64,000 nt of DNA, from assembly GCF_016774335.1 (NCBI RefSeq), contig NZ_JAETWA010000045.1, positions 186,001 through 250,000 on the forward strand, given 5' to 3'. This stretch comes from Luteimonas saliphila (GTDB lineage Bacteria; Pseudomonadota; Gammaproteobacteria; Xanthomonadales; Xanthomonadaceae). Shown one piece after another: positions 22,930 through 30,537 of the stretch (positions within the stretch are counted from its first letter, which is position 1; the number at the start of each line of letters is the position of its first letter). Position numbers and translations under genes: made by a program. The notes under the pieces were generated by a model. That model ran no database searches and was not told the origin of the DNA. It saw only the letters and a list, made by a program, of their open reading frames with translations.

Positions 22930-23060
22930 CTGAATCGGAAGCGAATTTTTGGGACTACGTTTTCTCGCTGGTGTTCGAGCGGACGGCGAATACCGAGAAA
23001 GCCGGGGCGGCCGCGGACGCGGCGTTGGCCGCGAGGCGGAAGGCTGGGGCCGGTGCTTGA
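22926..23060 (+). CDS. Small phage protein in lysis cassette
   Basis: 44 residues (MTESEANFWDYVFSLVFERT onward), helical and Ala-rich at the end. Overlaps the lysozyme stop by ATGA. No domain recognised. Confidence 0.5.
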   Translation: MTESEANFWDYVFSLVFERTANTEKAGAAADAALAARRKAGAGA

Positions 23061-23199
23061 CCTAACCAACCCCAAGGTCCGCAAGGCGCTGGCATGGGGC
23101 CTGGGCGCCATCGTCCTGCTGTCCGTCGCTGGTGTGCTGGCACCGCCGGAGACCGTTCAACTGCTGTCCGCGCTGTTCGGCGCGGCGTTTGGAGGCTGA
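23053..23199 (+). CDS. Small single-pass membrane protein
   Basis: 48 residues from GTG 23053 with one hydrophobic helix (ALAWGLGAIVLLSVAGVLAP) and a hydrophobic end (LLSALFGAAFGG). One of several tiny membrane peptides in this cassette. Confidence 0.5.
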   Translation: MLDLTNPKVRKALAWGLGAIVLLSVAGVLAPPETVQLLSALFGAAFGG

Positions 23200-23200
23200 G

Positions 23201-23371
23201 ATGGGTGTGAGTGCATTGGAGGCCGCCGAGTCTAGGCGTGAGTTCCTGCGCGTGACGGAGTTGGCGCAGTACCTGGGCGCTACGCATGCCGGAGTGAGCA
23301 GCCGCGCCCACGACCGCGACGACGGCTGCATTACCGGGCCCGAGGAAATCGACACGGACGGCGGCCTGTAA
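23201..23371 (+). CDS. Small phage protein, unknown
   Basis: 56 residues from ATG 23201. SRREFLRVTELAQYLGATHA could be a short helical DNA- or protein-binding element. Stop overlaps the next start as TAATG. Confidence 0.55.
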   Translation: MGVSALEAAESRREFLRVTELAQYLGATHAGVSSRAHDRDDGCITGPEEIDTDGGL

Positions 23372-23535
23372 TGGCCGTTGCCATGTTCTTGCCGGATGCG
23401 CTTCTGTTCCTGTCGCTGCTGGGCTTTCTCGGCTTGGTGCTCTACGCGGCCTTCGGGCGGCTAGAGGTTGACCGGATGCAGGGCAGTTCCCGAGCCGCCG
23501 CCTTCCGCGCACTCAACAAGGGGGATTCGCCGTGA
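23371..23535 (+). CDS. Small membrane protein, first copy of a duplicated pair
   Basis: 54 residues: MAVAMFLPDALLFLSLLGFL, then GLVLYAAFGRLEVDRMQGSS. One membrane helix and a soluble tail. Nearly the same protein is encoded at 23713-23871, with the 50-residue gene at 23561 between them. Confidence 0.6.
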   Translation: MAVAMFLPDALLFLSLLGFLGLVLYAAFGRLEVDRMQGSSRAAAFRALNKGDSP

Positions 23536-23560
23536 TCGAAACTGGCTACGGAGACGGCTG

Positions 23561-23713
23561 ATGATCGAATTCGCACTGGGCGCCATCGGTGCCGCCGCGC
23601 TGTACACCTTCTTCCCCACGCTGGCGGTCGTGCCCTCGGGCTGGCTGCGCGCGGCGTGGGCGTGGTTCCAGAGTCGCGGCAAGCCGGACGACACGGACGA
23701 GGCGGGCGCGTGA
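23561..23713 (+). CDS. Small membrane protein, unknown
   Basis: 50 residues from ATG 23561. Hydrophobic first half (FALGAIGAAALYTFFPTLAV) and an acidic end (KPDDTDEAGA). Its stop overlaps the start of the following duplicate. Confidence 0.55.
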   Translation: MIEFALGAIGAAALYTFFPTLAVVPSGWLRAAWAWFQSRGKPDDTDEAGA

Positions 23714-23871
23714 TGGCCGTTGCCATGTTCGCGCTTGACGTGCTGCTGTTCCTGTCGCTGCTGGGCCTCACCGGGCTGGTGCTCTACGGGGCCTTCGGGC
23801 GCCTAGAGGTTGACCGGATGCAAGGGAGTTGCCGCGCGGCTGCCTTCCGGGCACGCAACGAGAAAAAGTAA
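23713..23871 (+). CDS. Small membrane protein, second copy of a duplicated pair
   Basis: 52 residues: MAVAMFALDVLLFLSLLGLT, then GLVLYGAFGRLEVDRMQGSC. Clear paralogue of 23371-23535, at DNA level too, so a recent tandem duplication within the lysis cassette. Confidence 0.6.
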   Translation: MAVAMFALDVLLFLSLLGLTGLVLYGAFGRLEVDRMQGSCRAAAFRARNEKK

Positions 23872-23873
23872 CC

Positions 23874-23972
23874 GTGATCCCCGCCCTGATCGCCGCCCAC
23901 TGGCTAGTGGCGCTGGCGATTGTGGGCTTGCTGGTCGCGATCGTGCGGCCGCATTGGAGGCGTTCCCCGTGA
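23874..23972 (+). CDS. Possible tiny membrane peptide
   Basis: 32 residues from GTG 23874, almost one hydrophobic helix (IAAHWLVALAIVGLLVAIVR). Shares GTGA with the protease gene start. Real translation is likely from the tight packing but unproven. Confidence 0.4.
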   Translation: MIPALIAAHWLVALAIVGLLVAIVRPHWRRSP

Positions 23973-24493
23973 AACACACCCTCGCCGCCCTGCTGGTGCT
24001 GCTGGCGGGGTGTGGCGGCTGCGCGTCCATTCCCACGCACACGGACCTGCGGAGCGTGAATCACCGGCTGACGACGGCAAGCGGCATCTGCAGCGGAACG
24101 GCCGTCGGGCCTGACCTGCTGGTGACGGCGCTGCACTGCGGCAAGGTGGTGCAGGTCAGCGGCGTGCCGGTCGAGGTCGAGACGGTCGAGACGGGTAAGC
24201 GCGACTTCGTGCTGCTCCGGGTCAAGGGCCTGGAGTTCAAGCGCTGGGCCAGGCGCGGCGATCTGCCGAGGCAGGGTGACCGGCTGCGGTGGTGGGGTAA
24301 TCCGGTCGGCGAAACCGACGTGTACCGCGAGGGCTACGTGGCCCGCGTGGACGAGAACGCCATCGTGATCGCTGCCCAAATCTGCAAGGGCGACTCGGGC
24401 GCCGGCCTGTTCAATGAGCGGGGTGAGGTGGTGGGGGTCGTGTCTGCCATGACGGCGGACCAGCACTGCCAGTTCGCGCTGAGCTTCCCGTGA
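23969..24493 (+). CDS. Trypsin-like serine protease lipoprotein
   Basis: 174 residues from GTG 23969. The start KHTLAALLVLLAGC is a lipoprotein signal with lipobox LAGC. The mature part has the chymotrypsin-fold triad in order: His in GPDLLVTALHCGK, Asp in KRDFVLLRVKG, Ser in CKGDSGAGLF with the oxyanion Gly. It lies between small membrane peptides and the spanin genes. A lipid-anchored serine protease in a phage lysis cassette is unusual; it may act in the lysogen or at lysis. Confidence 0.8.
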   Translation: MKHTLAALLVLLAGCGGCASIPTHTDLRSVNHRLTTASGICSGTAVGPDLLVTALHCGKVVQVSGVPVEVETVETGKRDFVLLRVKGLEFKRWARRGDLPRQGDRLRWWGNPVGETDVYREGYVARVDENAIVIAAQICKGDSGAGLFNERGEVVGVVSAMTADQHCQFALSFP

Positions 24494-24960
24494 CCATTCT
24501 CCTGCGCTACTGGCCGCACTTCCTGGCCGCCGCCCTCATCGCCTACGTGGCCTTCGCCATGGGGCAGGCAAGTGGCGACCGTAGGGCAGCTAGGGCCGAG
24601 CTTGCCCTGAGCCACGTACAGCGGGACGCAGCACAGCGGGAAGTCATCGCCGCCGAGAAGGCTCGAGGCGAGGAACGGGCAAGGGTCGAGGCAGTCGCCC
24701 AAGCCGCCAAGCAAGCCGAACAGAGGGCACAAGATGCGGAAGCTAGGGCTGATCGTGCTGTCTCTGCTGGCAACGAGCTGCGTAAGCACTGGGCAGGTTG
24801 CGCCACCGACCTCGTGTCCCGCGACGCCGCCACTGCCGCCGAACTTGAGCGACAGGACGGACTACGTCGAGCCGATCTGCGAGAGGTTCTTCGACTCGTC
24901 GGACGGCTGCAGGCCCAGCGGGACGGACTGATCGAGGCATACGAGGCACTGAGGCCGTGA
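24490..24960 (+). CDS. Rz-like inner-membrane spanin
   Basis: 156 residues: an N-terminal membrane helix (FLAAALIAYVAFAMGQASGD) followed by a long charged coiled coil, the classic i-spanin shape. It joins with the embedded Rz1 lipoprotein to fuse inner and outer membranes at the last step of lysis. Confidence 0.85.
   Translation: MTILLRYWPHFLAAALIAYVAFAMGQASGDRRAARAELALSHVQRDAAQREVIAAEKARGEERARVEAVAQAAKQAEQRAQDAEARADRAVSAGNELRKHWAGCATDLVSRDAATAAELERQDGLRRADLREVLRLVGRLQAQRDGLIEAYEALRP
24734..24931 (+). CDS. Rz1-like outer-membrane spanin, embedded in Rz
   Basis: 65 residues in the +1 frame wholly inside the Rz gene. Signal peptide MRKLGLIVLSLLATSC with lipidation Cys, then a Pro-rich mature part (APPTSCPATPPLPPNLSDR). 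Nested Rz/Rz1 architecture is as in lambda. Confidence 0.85.
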   Translation: MRKLGLIVLSLLATSCVSTGQVAPPTSCPATPPLPPNLSDRTDYVEPICERFFDSSDGCRPSGTD

Positions 24961-25268
24961 AGATGGTCAGGGGCGGCGATGGCGTGTGGCGGGAACTGCC
25001 GGGCTACCAAGCGCTGTGGGGTTGGTTCGGCCTGTCCCGGGCGTCGTGGCTGACGCTGCCCCGCGTCCTGATGCACGAGATGCCGGACGACTGGCAGGCG
25101 AGCATGGCCGAGCTTCTCCACGAATACGACCAAACGTATCGAAACCTTCCGGGCCACTCGGTTGTCGTGCAGGTAAAGAAAGACGGCAAGTTCACGGCAA
25201 TGCCGGACTGGGTGGCGTACCGCTATCCAGACATGGAAGCAATCGAGTCATTCAAGGCCAAGCAATGA
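24957..25268 (+). CDS. Phage protein, unknown
   Basis: 103 residues from GTG 24957 (ATG 24963 is possible). WRELPGYQALWGWFGLSRAS is a helical aromatic segment; the C-terminus is mixed. Located between the spanins and accessory genes. Function unknown. Confidence 0.65.
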   Translation: MKMVRGGDGVWRELPGYQALWGWFGLSRASWLTLPRVLMHEMPDDWQASMAELLHEYDQTYRNLPGHSVVVQVKKDGKFTAMPDWVAYRYPDMEAIESFKAKQ

Positions 25269-25477
25269 CCCACTGCGCCAAGTGCGGCGCCACTGGGAAG
25301 CTGTGGGAGTGGACAACCGCCCCATGCGCGCTGGACAGGCAGGAGCACACCTTCTGGCTGTGCGACGAGCACGACATCGAGCGCAACCGGGAAGCCCTGC
25401 AGCTGCTGGGAGTGCCGGACGTGGACGCCAGGATCGAGGCATACGCCGAGAAGGTACGCAGTACGGAGGTCTCGTGA
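25265..25477 (+). CDS. Small zinc-ribbon-like phage protein
   Basis: 70 residues from ATG 25265. CAKCGATGKLWEW and, further on, LCDEHD could form one metal site. Overlaps both neighbours by four bases. Confidence 0.6.
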   Translation: MTHCAKCGATGKLWEWTTAPCALDRQEHTFWLCDEHDIERNREALQLLGVPDVDARIEAYAEKVRSTEVS

Positions 25478-25671
25478 CCCTAGATGACATGGGCATCGCC
25501 TTCGCCCAAGCGTGCCAAGAGGACGGGCAGATCGGCTTTGCGCTTCGTCTGCTGGATTCAGGCGACTTGCGGCTGATCGGGTTATCCCTGCCGCGCAAGA
25601 CAGTTGCCGACATGCTGAGGACTGCGGCCGACGCCTACGAGGCAAACGTCGAGCCCGAAACCCTGAACTAG
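25474..25671 (+). CDS. Small phage protein, unknown
   Basis: 65 residues from GTG 25474, helical (VADMLRTAADAYEANVEPET). It converges with the following minus-strand gene, overlapping its stop by four bases. Confidence 0.6.
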   Translation: MTLDDMGIAFAQACQEDGQIGFALRLLDSGDLRLIGLSLPRKTVADMLRTAADAYEANVEPETLN

Positions 25672-26081
25672 GGCGCCTGACAGGACCGGATAAGCTCGGG
25701 TAGGTTGCAGATCGGGGCGTCGCCCTCGAACGTCTTGGGGTAATCGGTGTACACGGTCCGGATTCGCTGGCCGGTCATGATCTGGCTCAGTGCGGTCACG
25801 GCGGGTTCGGCATCCCCGGAGAAGTAGGCGCCGGTAGAGCGGTGCCGGCCGAACACGATGGACTCGTTGTCGTCCACACGGATGCGCAGCGTGCCGTTGC
25901 GATAGACCGATGGCGTCCCGAACGTCACATGGTCAGGGGTGACGAACAGTGAGATGCCAGCGGCGCCGGAGGAAATCTGGCAGCTGCGGGTGTCATCCAT
26001 CGGGTCCACGGACTCGGTGAGCTTCCAGTCGCAGGCATAGGCCTGGCTGGCGATCAGAAGCAGGGCGAGGGCGGCCTTCAT
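25668..26081 (-). CDS. Secreted protein moron on the opposite strand of the late operon
   Basis: 137 residues with signal peptide MKAALALLLIASQAYA and Cys residues in the mature part (CDWKLTESVDPMDDTRSCQI), so probably periplasmic. No family recognised. It is the only minus-strand gene within the late genes before the right end and has its own promoter-like sequence, so it could be expressed in the lysogen. Confidence 0.7.
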   Translation of the reverse strand: MKAALALLLIASQAYACDWKLTESVDPMDDTRSCQISSGAAGISLFVTPDHVTFGTPSVYRNGTLRIRVDDNESIVFGRHRSTGAYFSGDAEPAVTALSQIMTGQRIRTVYTDYPKTFEGDAPICNLPELIRSCQAP

Positions 26082-26087
26082 GGCCGC

Positions 26088-26093
26088 GTTATA
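26088..26093 (-). promoter_or_regulatory. Extended -10 promoter for the secreted moron
   Basis: Reverse strand reads TGATATAAC: TATAAC with the upstream TG of an extended -10. The predicted start is at or next to the ATG at 26081, suggesting a leaderless message. No clear -35. Confidence 0.4.
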
Positions 26094-26117
26094 TCACACA
26101 CCACGGCGAGGTGGCGG

Positions 26118-26309
26118 ATGAGCGCAAGATTTGCGGGGTATGCGGTGATTCTGGCCCTTTTTGCGGCCGTGGTCATCCTTGCCGCCAGCATCAAAGGGGT
26201 GGCCGCTGTGCTTTTGCTGGTTACCGGGACGTTGGCAGTTTCTGCGACTGTCGTATGGGCCATCGGGGCCATCATCTTTGAGGACTGGTGGCCTTTCAGG
26301 CACATGTGA
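26118..26309 (+). CDS. Small membrane protein, paralogue of 27021-27212
   Basis: 63 residues, two hydrophobic helices, ending AIGAIIFEDWWPFRHM. The ending and length are shared with the gene at 27021, so the two are duplicates that have diverged in the helices. Function unknown. Confidence 0.65.
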   Translation: MSARFAGYAVILALFAAVVILAASIKGVAAVLLLVTGTLAVSATVVWAIGAIIFEDWWPFRHM

Positions 26310-26446
26310 TGCGCGGATGCGAAGGGTGCCGTCGTCGCAGGGAGGCAATGAGACGCAAGGCCCGCAAGGCATGGGACGCCACGAACAAGCTATTGGGTAG
26401 GGATCGGCCCTATCCGAAATGGATGCAGGAACCTACGGCGAGGTAG
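26309..26446 (+). CDS. Tiny basic CxxC protein
   Basis: 45 residues (MRGCEGCRRRREAMRRKARK onward), start overlapping the previous stop as TGATG. Very basic with one CxxC, which resembles the 45-residue CARC protein at 30538. Possible nucleic-acid binder. Confidence 0.45.
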   Translation: MRGCEGCRRRREAMRRKARKAWDATNKLLGRDRPYPKWMQEPTAR

Positions 26447-26449
26447 GAC

Positions 26450-26614
26450 ATGAAGGTCAAGACGAAACAGGACCTGGTTGATTTCATTCAAGGCTTGCCG
26501 GGTGATTGGGTTCCCAGCAAGTGCATTTCGTGGCGGTGCCCTGAGCCGATTTCTATTGGGATTGGCTACACGGACAGCGTTTCTCTACTGCGCTGGAGAG
26601 CTAGACATGATTGA
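26450..26614 (+). CDS. Small phage protein, unknown
   Basis: 54 residues (MKVKTKQDLVDFIQGLPGDW onward). Base use is less GC-rich than in its neighbours, hinting at a recent insertion together with 26607-27212. Confidence 0.5.
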   Translation: MKVKTKQDLVDFIQGLPGDWVPSKCISWRCPEPISIGIGYTDSVSLLRWRARHD

Positions 26615-26864
26615 CGTTGGGATCAGGGCAGGCTTCAGCGCAAGGGATGAGTCGATTCAGCTGATCGCCCGCGTGTTGCGGGATAAGGATCACAACGAAG
26701 GCTTCCGGCTGTCACGCCATGGCCAGAACAGGTACAGGGTCAACGTTGAGTTCCAGTCTGAGGGGCAGTACCTGGCCGATGCCGAGCGCATCCTAGATTC
26801 TGAAATAGTCCGGATGGCCGAAGAAAGGATCATGGCCCGCATCCGCGGAGAATCTCATGACTGA
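26607..26864 (+). CDS. Phage protein, unknown
   Basis: 85 residues from ATG 26607. Mixed alpha/beta (YRVNVEFQSEGQYLADAERI). No family recognised. Overlaps both neighbours. Confidence 0.6.
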   Translation: MIDVGIRAGFSARDESIQLIARVLRDKDHNEGFRLSRHGQNRYRVNVEFQSEGQYLADAERILDSEIVRMAEERIMARIRGESHD

Positions 26865-27024
26865 CGACGAATTCAAGGCCGCGCTGATAGGCGTACTAGG
26901 CCACATCGGCGACGGCCTGCACCGGATCGCGGACGCCAAGCACACAGAGAATGAGTTGCTGGCAGAGGACACGGGCGCTGAGGTAGAGCGTCAGGTGGAC
27001 ATGGCTGGGAGGCCGATACGATGA
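26857..27024 (+). CDS. Small acidic phage protein
   Basis: 55 residues (MTDDEFKAALIGVLGHIGDG onward), helical and acidic. ATGA-type overlaps on both sides support it. Confidence 0.55.
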   Translation: MTDDEFKAALIGVLGHIGDGLHRIADAKHTENELLAEDTGAEVERQVDMAGRPIR

Positions 27025-27212
27025 GCGCCAAGATCGCGGGCTATGAGGTGTTCGTGTTGTTTTGGGCAGCCCTGTTTGCGGCGACTGGGGTAAGCCTCGG
27101 TTGGCTTGCCGCTGTGGCCGTGTGGGCCACCGCACTATCCGGCTCCTTCGTCGCTATATGGGCCACTGGCGCCATCATCTACGAGGACTGGTGGCCTTTC
27201 AGGCACCTGTGA
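27021..27212 (+). CDS. Small membrane protein, paralogue of 26118-26309
   Basis: 63 residues, two hydrophobic helices and the ending ATGAIIYEDWWPFRHL, almost identical to the end of the gene at 26118. The conserved aromatic EDWWPFRH tail suggests a shared partner or surface. Function unknown. Confidence 0.65.
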   Translation: MSAKIAGYEVFVLFWAALFAATGVSLGWLAAVAVWATALSGSFVAIWATGAIIYEDWWPFRHL

Positions 27213-27252
27213 ACTGGCCAGCCCACATGCCCAGCAAGTGGGGTAAGGGCAT

Positions 27253-27564
27253 ATGACGCACAGTTGGCGCACGGACAGGCGCAAGACAAGCGAGAGGGGA
27301 TACGGGTGGAAGTGGCAGCAGGCTAGGGCGGCGTTCCTGTCGCGCCCTGAGAACGTCCTGTGCCGCTACTGCGAGAGGCAGGGCCGGATCACCCCCGCTA
27401 ACGTGGTGGACCACATACAGCCGCACAAGGGCGACCAGAGGCTGTTCTGGCAACGGTCAAATTGGCAACCCCTGTGCAAGGCGTGTCATGACAGCGCCAA
27501 GCAGGCTGAGGAAAAGTCTGGAGTTTGCGCCATCGGTGTTGACGGATGGCCGGTTAACAGCTAG
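27253..27564 (+). CDS. HNH endonuclease next to terminase
   Basis: 103 residues. WRTDRRKTSERGYGWKWQQA, CRYCERQG, VVDHIQPHKGD and PLCKACHDSAK match the HNH proteins that sit just upstream of terminase in HK97-like cos phages and help terminase cut DNA. Catalytic His in VDHI. Confidence 0.88.
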   Translation: MTHSWRTDRRKTSERGYGWKWQQARAAFLSRPENVLCRYCERQGRITPANVVDHIQPHKGDQRLFWQRSNWQPLCKACHDSAKQAEEKSGVCAIGVDGWPVNS

Positions 27565-27580
27565 GGCTGCTAAGATAGGC

Positions 27581-27614
27581 GGGCCGTACAGGTGCTACCA
27601 ACACCTGCCGGCCC
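27581..27614 (+). other. Stable RNA hairpin between two HNH genes
   Basis: GGGCCG (27581-27586) and CAGGTG (27589-27594) pair with CACCTG (27602-27607) and CGGCCC (27609-27614) around a 7-nt loop, with a small internal bulge. There is no T-run after it, so it is not a standard terminator. Confidence 0.5.
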
Positions 27615-27641
27615 TAACCACGCAACCTAGTTGGAGGCTGT

Positions 27642-28481
27642 ATGGCTGAGGCGGATTCTATCCGTTGCTGCGCCCACTGTGGAGAGAGGATTGCCCCTAG
27701 GATCAACAAGGGGAGCGGCCTGCCGAGTCGGATGCCCAGGCGCTACTGTAGCCGCACCTGTCTGGTGCAGGCCTCCCGCCAGAGGGAGAAGCAGAAGCCT
27801 CGCGCCCGGAAGAGGAAAGACGAGAGATGCGGCAGCACGGGTAGAGGCCCAGTGCTGACCGCCGTGTGTGAGGGTTGCGGCGGGAGCTTCTCCCGGCAAA
27901 GGTCTTCCAGTGTGGACCGGATGCTGTACTGCACCCAGCAGTGCGCCCACGATGTTCGCAAGAGGGTCGGCTTAGAGCGCGCGGCCAAGGCGGCCATTGT
28001 TCGGGCAGAGGCAGCCGCCCTGAGAAGGATGGCGAAGTACGTCGAAAGGAAGAGGCCAGAGCCTCGCCTGTGCGCTAGGTGTAATGGGCGTATGGGCGAT
28101 TGCCATGGGCGCGCCCGCCTGTGCGCTGAGTGCCGGCAGGAAAGAATACGGGAATGGCGTAAGGCGTCCCCGTCCAGGCGGAAGGGAAAGCGGGTATACA
28201 AGTCCAAGCGTAGGGCGCTAGAGCGCGGCGCGATGGCAGACAGCATAGACCCATTACTTGTGTTCGAGCGGGACAAGTGGGCCTGCCACCTGTGCGGGAG
28301 AAAGACGCCTGCGAGGCTCAGGGGCTCGTGTGACCCGAGGGCCCCAGAGATTGACCACGTTCTACCGCTGGCGGCAGGCGGAACCCATACGTGGGGAAAC
28401 GTGAAGTGTGCTTGCCGCGAGTGCAATGGCAGGAAGTCGGACAGGCCGCTAGGGCAGCTGGGGCTGGAGCTGGCAGCGTAG
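27642..28481 (+). CDS. Multi-zinc-finger HNH endonuclease
   Basis: 279 residues. Three Cys-rich zinc motifs precede the nuclease: CCAHCGERIAP...YCSRTC (residues 9-43), CEGCGGSFSR...YCTQQC (about 77-105), and CARCNGRMG...CAECRQERIREWRK (about 145-175). The C-terminal HNH has CHLCGRK, PEIDHVLPLAAGGTHTWGNV and CRECNGRKSD. It lies between another HNH gene and the small terminase gene. Likely a mobile endonuclease; the zinc array probably reads DNA. Confidence 0.82.
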   Translation: MAEADSIRCCAHCGERIAPRINKGSGLPSRMPRRYCSRTCLVQASRQREKQKPRARKRKDERCGSTGRGPVLTAVCEGCGGSFSRQRSSSVDRMLYCTQQCAHDVRKRVGLERAAKAAIVRAEAAALRRMAKYVERKRPEPRLCARCNGRMGDCHGRARLCAECRQERIREWRKASPSRRKGKRVYKSKRRALERGAMADSIDPLLVFERDKWACHLCGRKTPARLRGSCDPRAPEIDHVLPLAAGGTHTWGNVKCACRECNGRKSDRPLGQLGLELAA

Positions 28482-28573
28482 GCCGGCGGGGGGAGGTATC
28501 CGAGAAACCCCCGTTCGGCTCCTGACCGCCGCCCGAATCGCTCTTTTACCGCTAAGTCCAAAGAATCCCAATT

Positions 28574-29041
28574 ATGGAACGAGACAAGAAAAACAGGAAC
28601 CGTCGTTCCGATAGCGCAGCGGCCGCCGTGCAGGCTGCGCAGAACGCATCGCTGGGGCCACATAGTCCGCCGGAACACATGGAGTTCCCCGAGGCCGCGA
28701 GGCCGTATTGGGACTGGATCATGACGGCGCGGGCGCGGGATCGGTGGCTTCCGATTGACCTGGCGAACGCGGCTGAGTTGGCCACCCTTTACGCGGACAT
28801 TGCCCGCATGAGGGCACGGGTTGCCTTGGACGGCGACTTGGGTCAGGACAGGAAGGCACACCCGTTGTTCAAGGTCATCTCCGACGCAAGCCGCCGCGTG
28901 ATCGCGTTGTCGCGCCTGCTGCATATCCACCCGGAGGCGACCGAGGGCCGGAGCCGGGACGCGGGCAACGCGCTGAAGGTGGAGCGTGCTTCTGCTGCGG
29001 CTGCCGACAACGTGCATCCGCTGATCCGCCGGGTGTCATGA
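28574..29041 (+). CDS. Terminase small subunit (P27-like)
   Basis: 155 residues. The block FPEAARPYWDWIMTARARDR and the helical LATLYADIARMRARVALDGD fit the P27-type small terminase that recognises the packaging site. Directly upstream of and overlapping the large subunit gene by four bases. Confidence 0.82.
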   Translation: MERDKKNRNRRSDSAAAAVQAAQNASLGPHSPPEHMEFPEAARPYWDWIMTARARDRWLPIDLANAAELATLYADIARMRARVALDGDLGQDRKAHPLFKVISDASRRVIALSRLLHIHPEATEGRSRDAGNALKVERASAAAADNVHPLIRRVS

Positions 29042-30537
29042 GCCGGGCCGGAGACGTTATCCGGTTCATTGAGGATTTGTGCCCGGTTCCAGAGGGTGAT
29101 TCTGTCGGGAAGCCGATCCGGCTGGCTGAGTTCCAGAAGGAGTTCATCAAGGCGGTATACGACAACCCGGCCGGCACGCGGCGGGCCTACCTCTCCATTG
29201 CGCGCAAGAACGGAAAGTCCGGGCTGATCGCCGGCCTGCTGCTGGCGCACCTTGTCGGCCCGGAGGCCCGGCTGAACAGCCAGATCGTTTCTGGCGCGAT
29301 GAGCCGGGATCAGGCGGCGCTGGTGTTCAACCTTGCGTCGAAGATGGTGCAGCTATCGCCGGCACTGTCGGAGGTCGTCCGGATCGTGCCAAGCGGCAAG
29401 CGGCTGATCGGGCTGCCGATGAATGTTGAGTACCGGGCTCTGGCGGCTGAGGGCAAGACGGCGCACGGGCTTTCCCCGGTCCTGGCGATTCTGGACGAAG
29501 TGGGGCAGGTGCGGGGTCCGCAGTCCGACTTCATCGACGCGATTACAACGTCTCAGGGCGCGCACTCAGACCCGCTGCTGGTGGCAATCTCCACGCAGGC
29601 CGCCAACGACGGCGACCTGCTATCGATCTGGCTTGACGACGCTCAGGAGTCCCGCGACCCGCGCATCGTGTGTCACTTGTACGCCGCGCCGGAAGGCTGC
29701 GACCTGCTGGACGAGTCGGCCTGGCGGGCGTCGAACCCGGCGCTTGGCCTGTTCCGGTCGGAAGACGATTTGCGCGAGCAGATGGTGCAGGCGCAGCGGA
29801 TGCCCAGCGTCGAGAACGGGCACCGGAACCTGCTGCTGAATCAGCGGGTGACCACGGTGTCGCCCTTCATCTCCCGCGATGTATGGGATTCGTGCGGCGC
29901 TGAGCCTTGTCCGTTCGACGGTCCGGTGTATGGCGGGCTTGACCTGTCCATGCGAACCGACCTGACGGCGCTTGTGCTGGTCGGCCGCGTCAAGGGCGTG
30001 TGGCAGGTTCGTCCGTATTTCTGGACGCCGGGCGATGGTGTGATCGATCGGTCGAAGCGTGACCGCGCACCGTATGACGTTTGGGTGAATCAGGGATACA
30101 TCCGCACGACGCCGGGCGCCACGGTGGACTATGAGGATGTCGCCAAGGACATTGCGGAAATCTGCCGAGGGCTGAACGTTGTTGAGGTCGCGTATGACCG
30201 CTGGCGGGTTTCGATCCTCCAGAAAGAGTTCGACCGCATCGGCTTGCGGCTACCTCTGAAGGAGTGGGGGCAGGGCTTCAAGGACATGAGTCCCGCCGTT
30301 GACGCGCTGGAAGCGGAGTTGTTGAACGGCCGCGTGGCCCACGGAAAACACCCGGTCCTGACCATGTGCGCCAGTAACTCCGTCGTCGTCCGCGACCCGG
30401 CCGGCGGTCGGAAGCTGGACAAGAGCAAGTCCACCGGCCGCATGGACGGAATGCAGGCGCTGGCAATGGCGATGGGGACGGCAACGATGCACGTTCAAGA
30501 AGAAAAGAAGCCCCTCCAGATGTTCATGGTGGGCTGA
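29038..30537 (+). CDS. Terminase large subunit
   Basis: 499 residues. ATPase domain with Walker A-like SIARKNGKSGLIAGLLLAHL and Walker B LAILDEVGQ; the nuclease domain shows acidic residues in GGLDLSMRTDLTALVLVG and the late Asp in RMDGMQALAMAMG. HK97/Terminase_1 type motor that pumps and cuts DNA at the portal. Confidence 0.95.
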   Translation: MSRAGDVIRFIEDLCPVPEGDSVGKPIRLAEFQKEFIKAVYDNPAGTRRAYLSIARKNGKSGLIAGLLLAHLVGPEARLNSQIVSGAMSRDQAALVFNLASKMVQLSPALSEVVRIVPSGKRLIGLPMNVEYRALAAEGKTAHGLSPVLAILDEVGQVRGPQSDFIDAITTSQGAHSDPLLVAISTQAANDGDLLSIWLDDAQESRDPRIVCHLYAAPEGCDLLDESAWRASNPALGLFRSEDDLREQMVQAQRMPSVENGHRNLLLNQRVTTVSPFISRDVWDSCGAEPCPFDGPVYGGLDLSMRTDLTALVLVGRVKGVWQVRPYFWTPGDGVIDRSKRDRAPYDVWVNQGYIRTTPGATVDYEDVAKDIAEICRGLNVVEVAYDRWRVSILQKEFDRIGLRLPLKEWGQGFKDMSPAVDALEAELLNGRVAHGKHPVLTMCASNSVVVRDPAGGRKLDKSKSTGRMDGMQALAMAMGTATMHVQEEKKPLQMFMVG

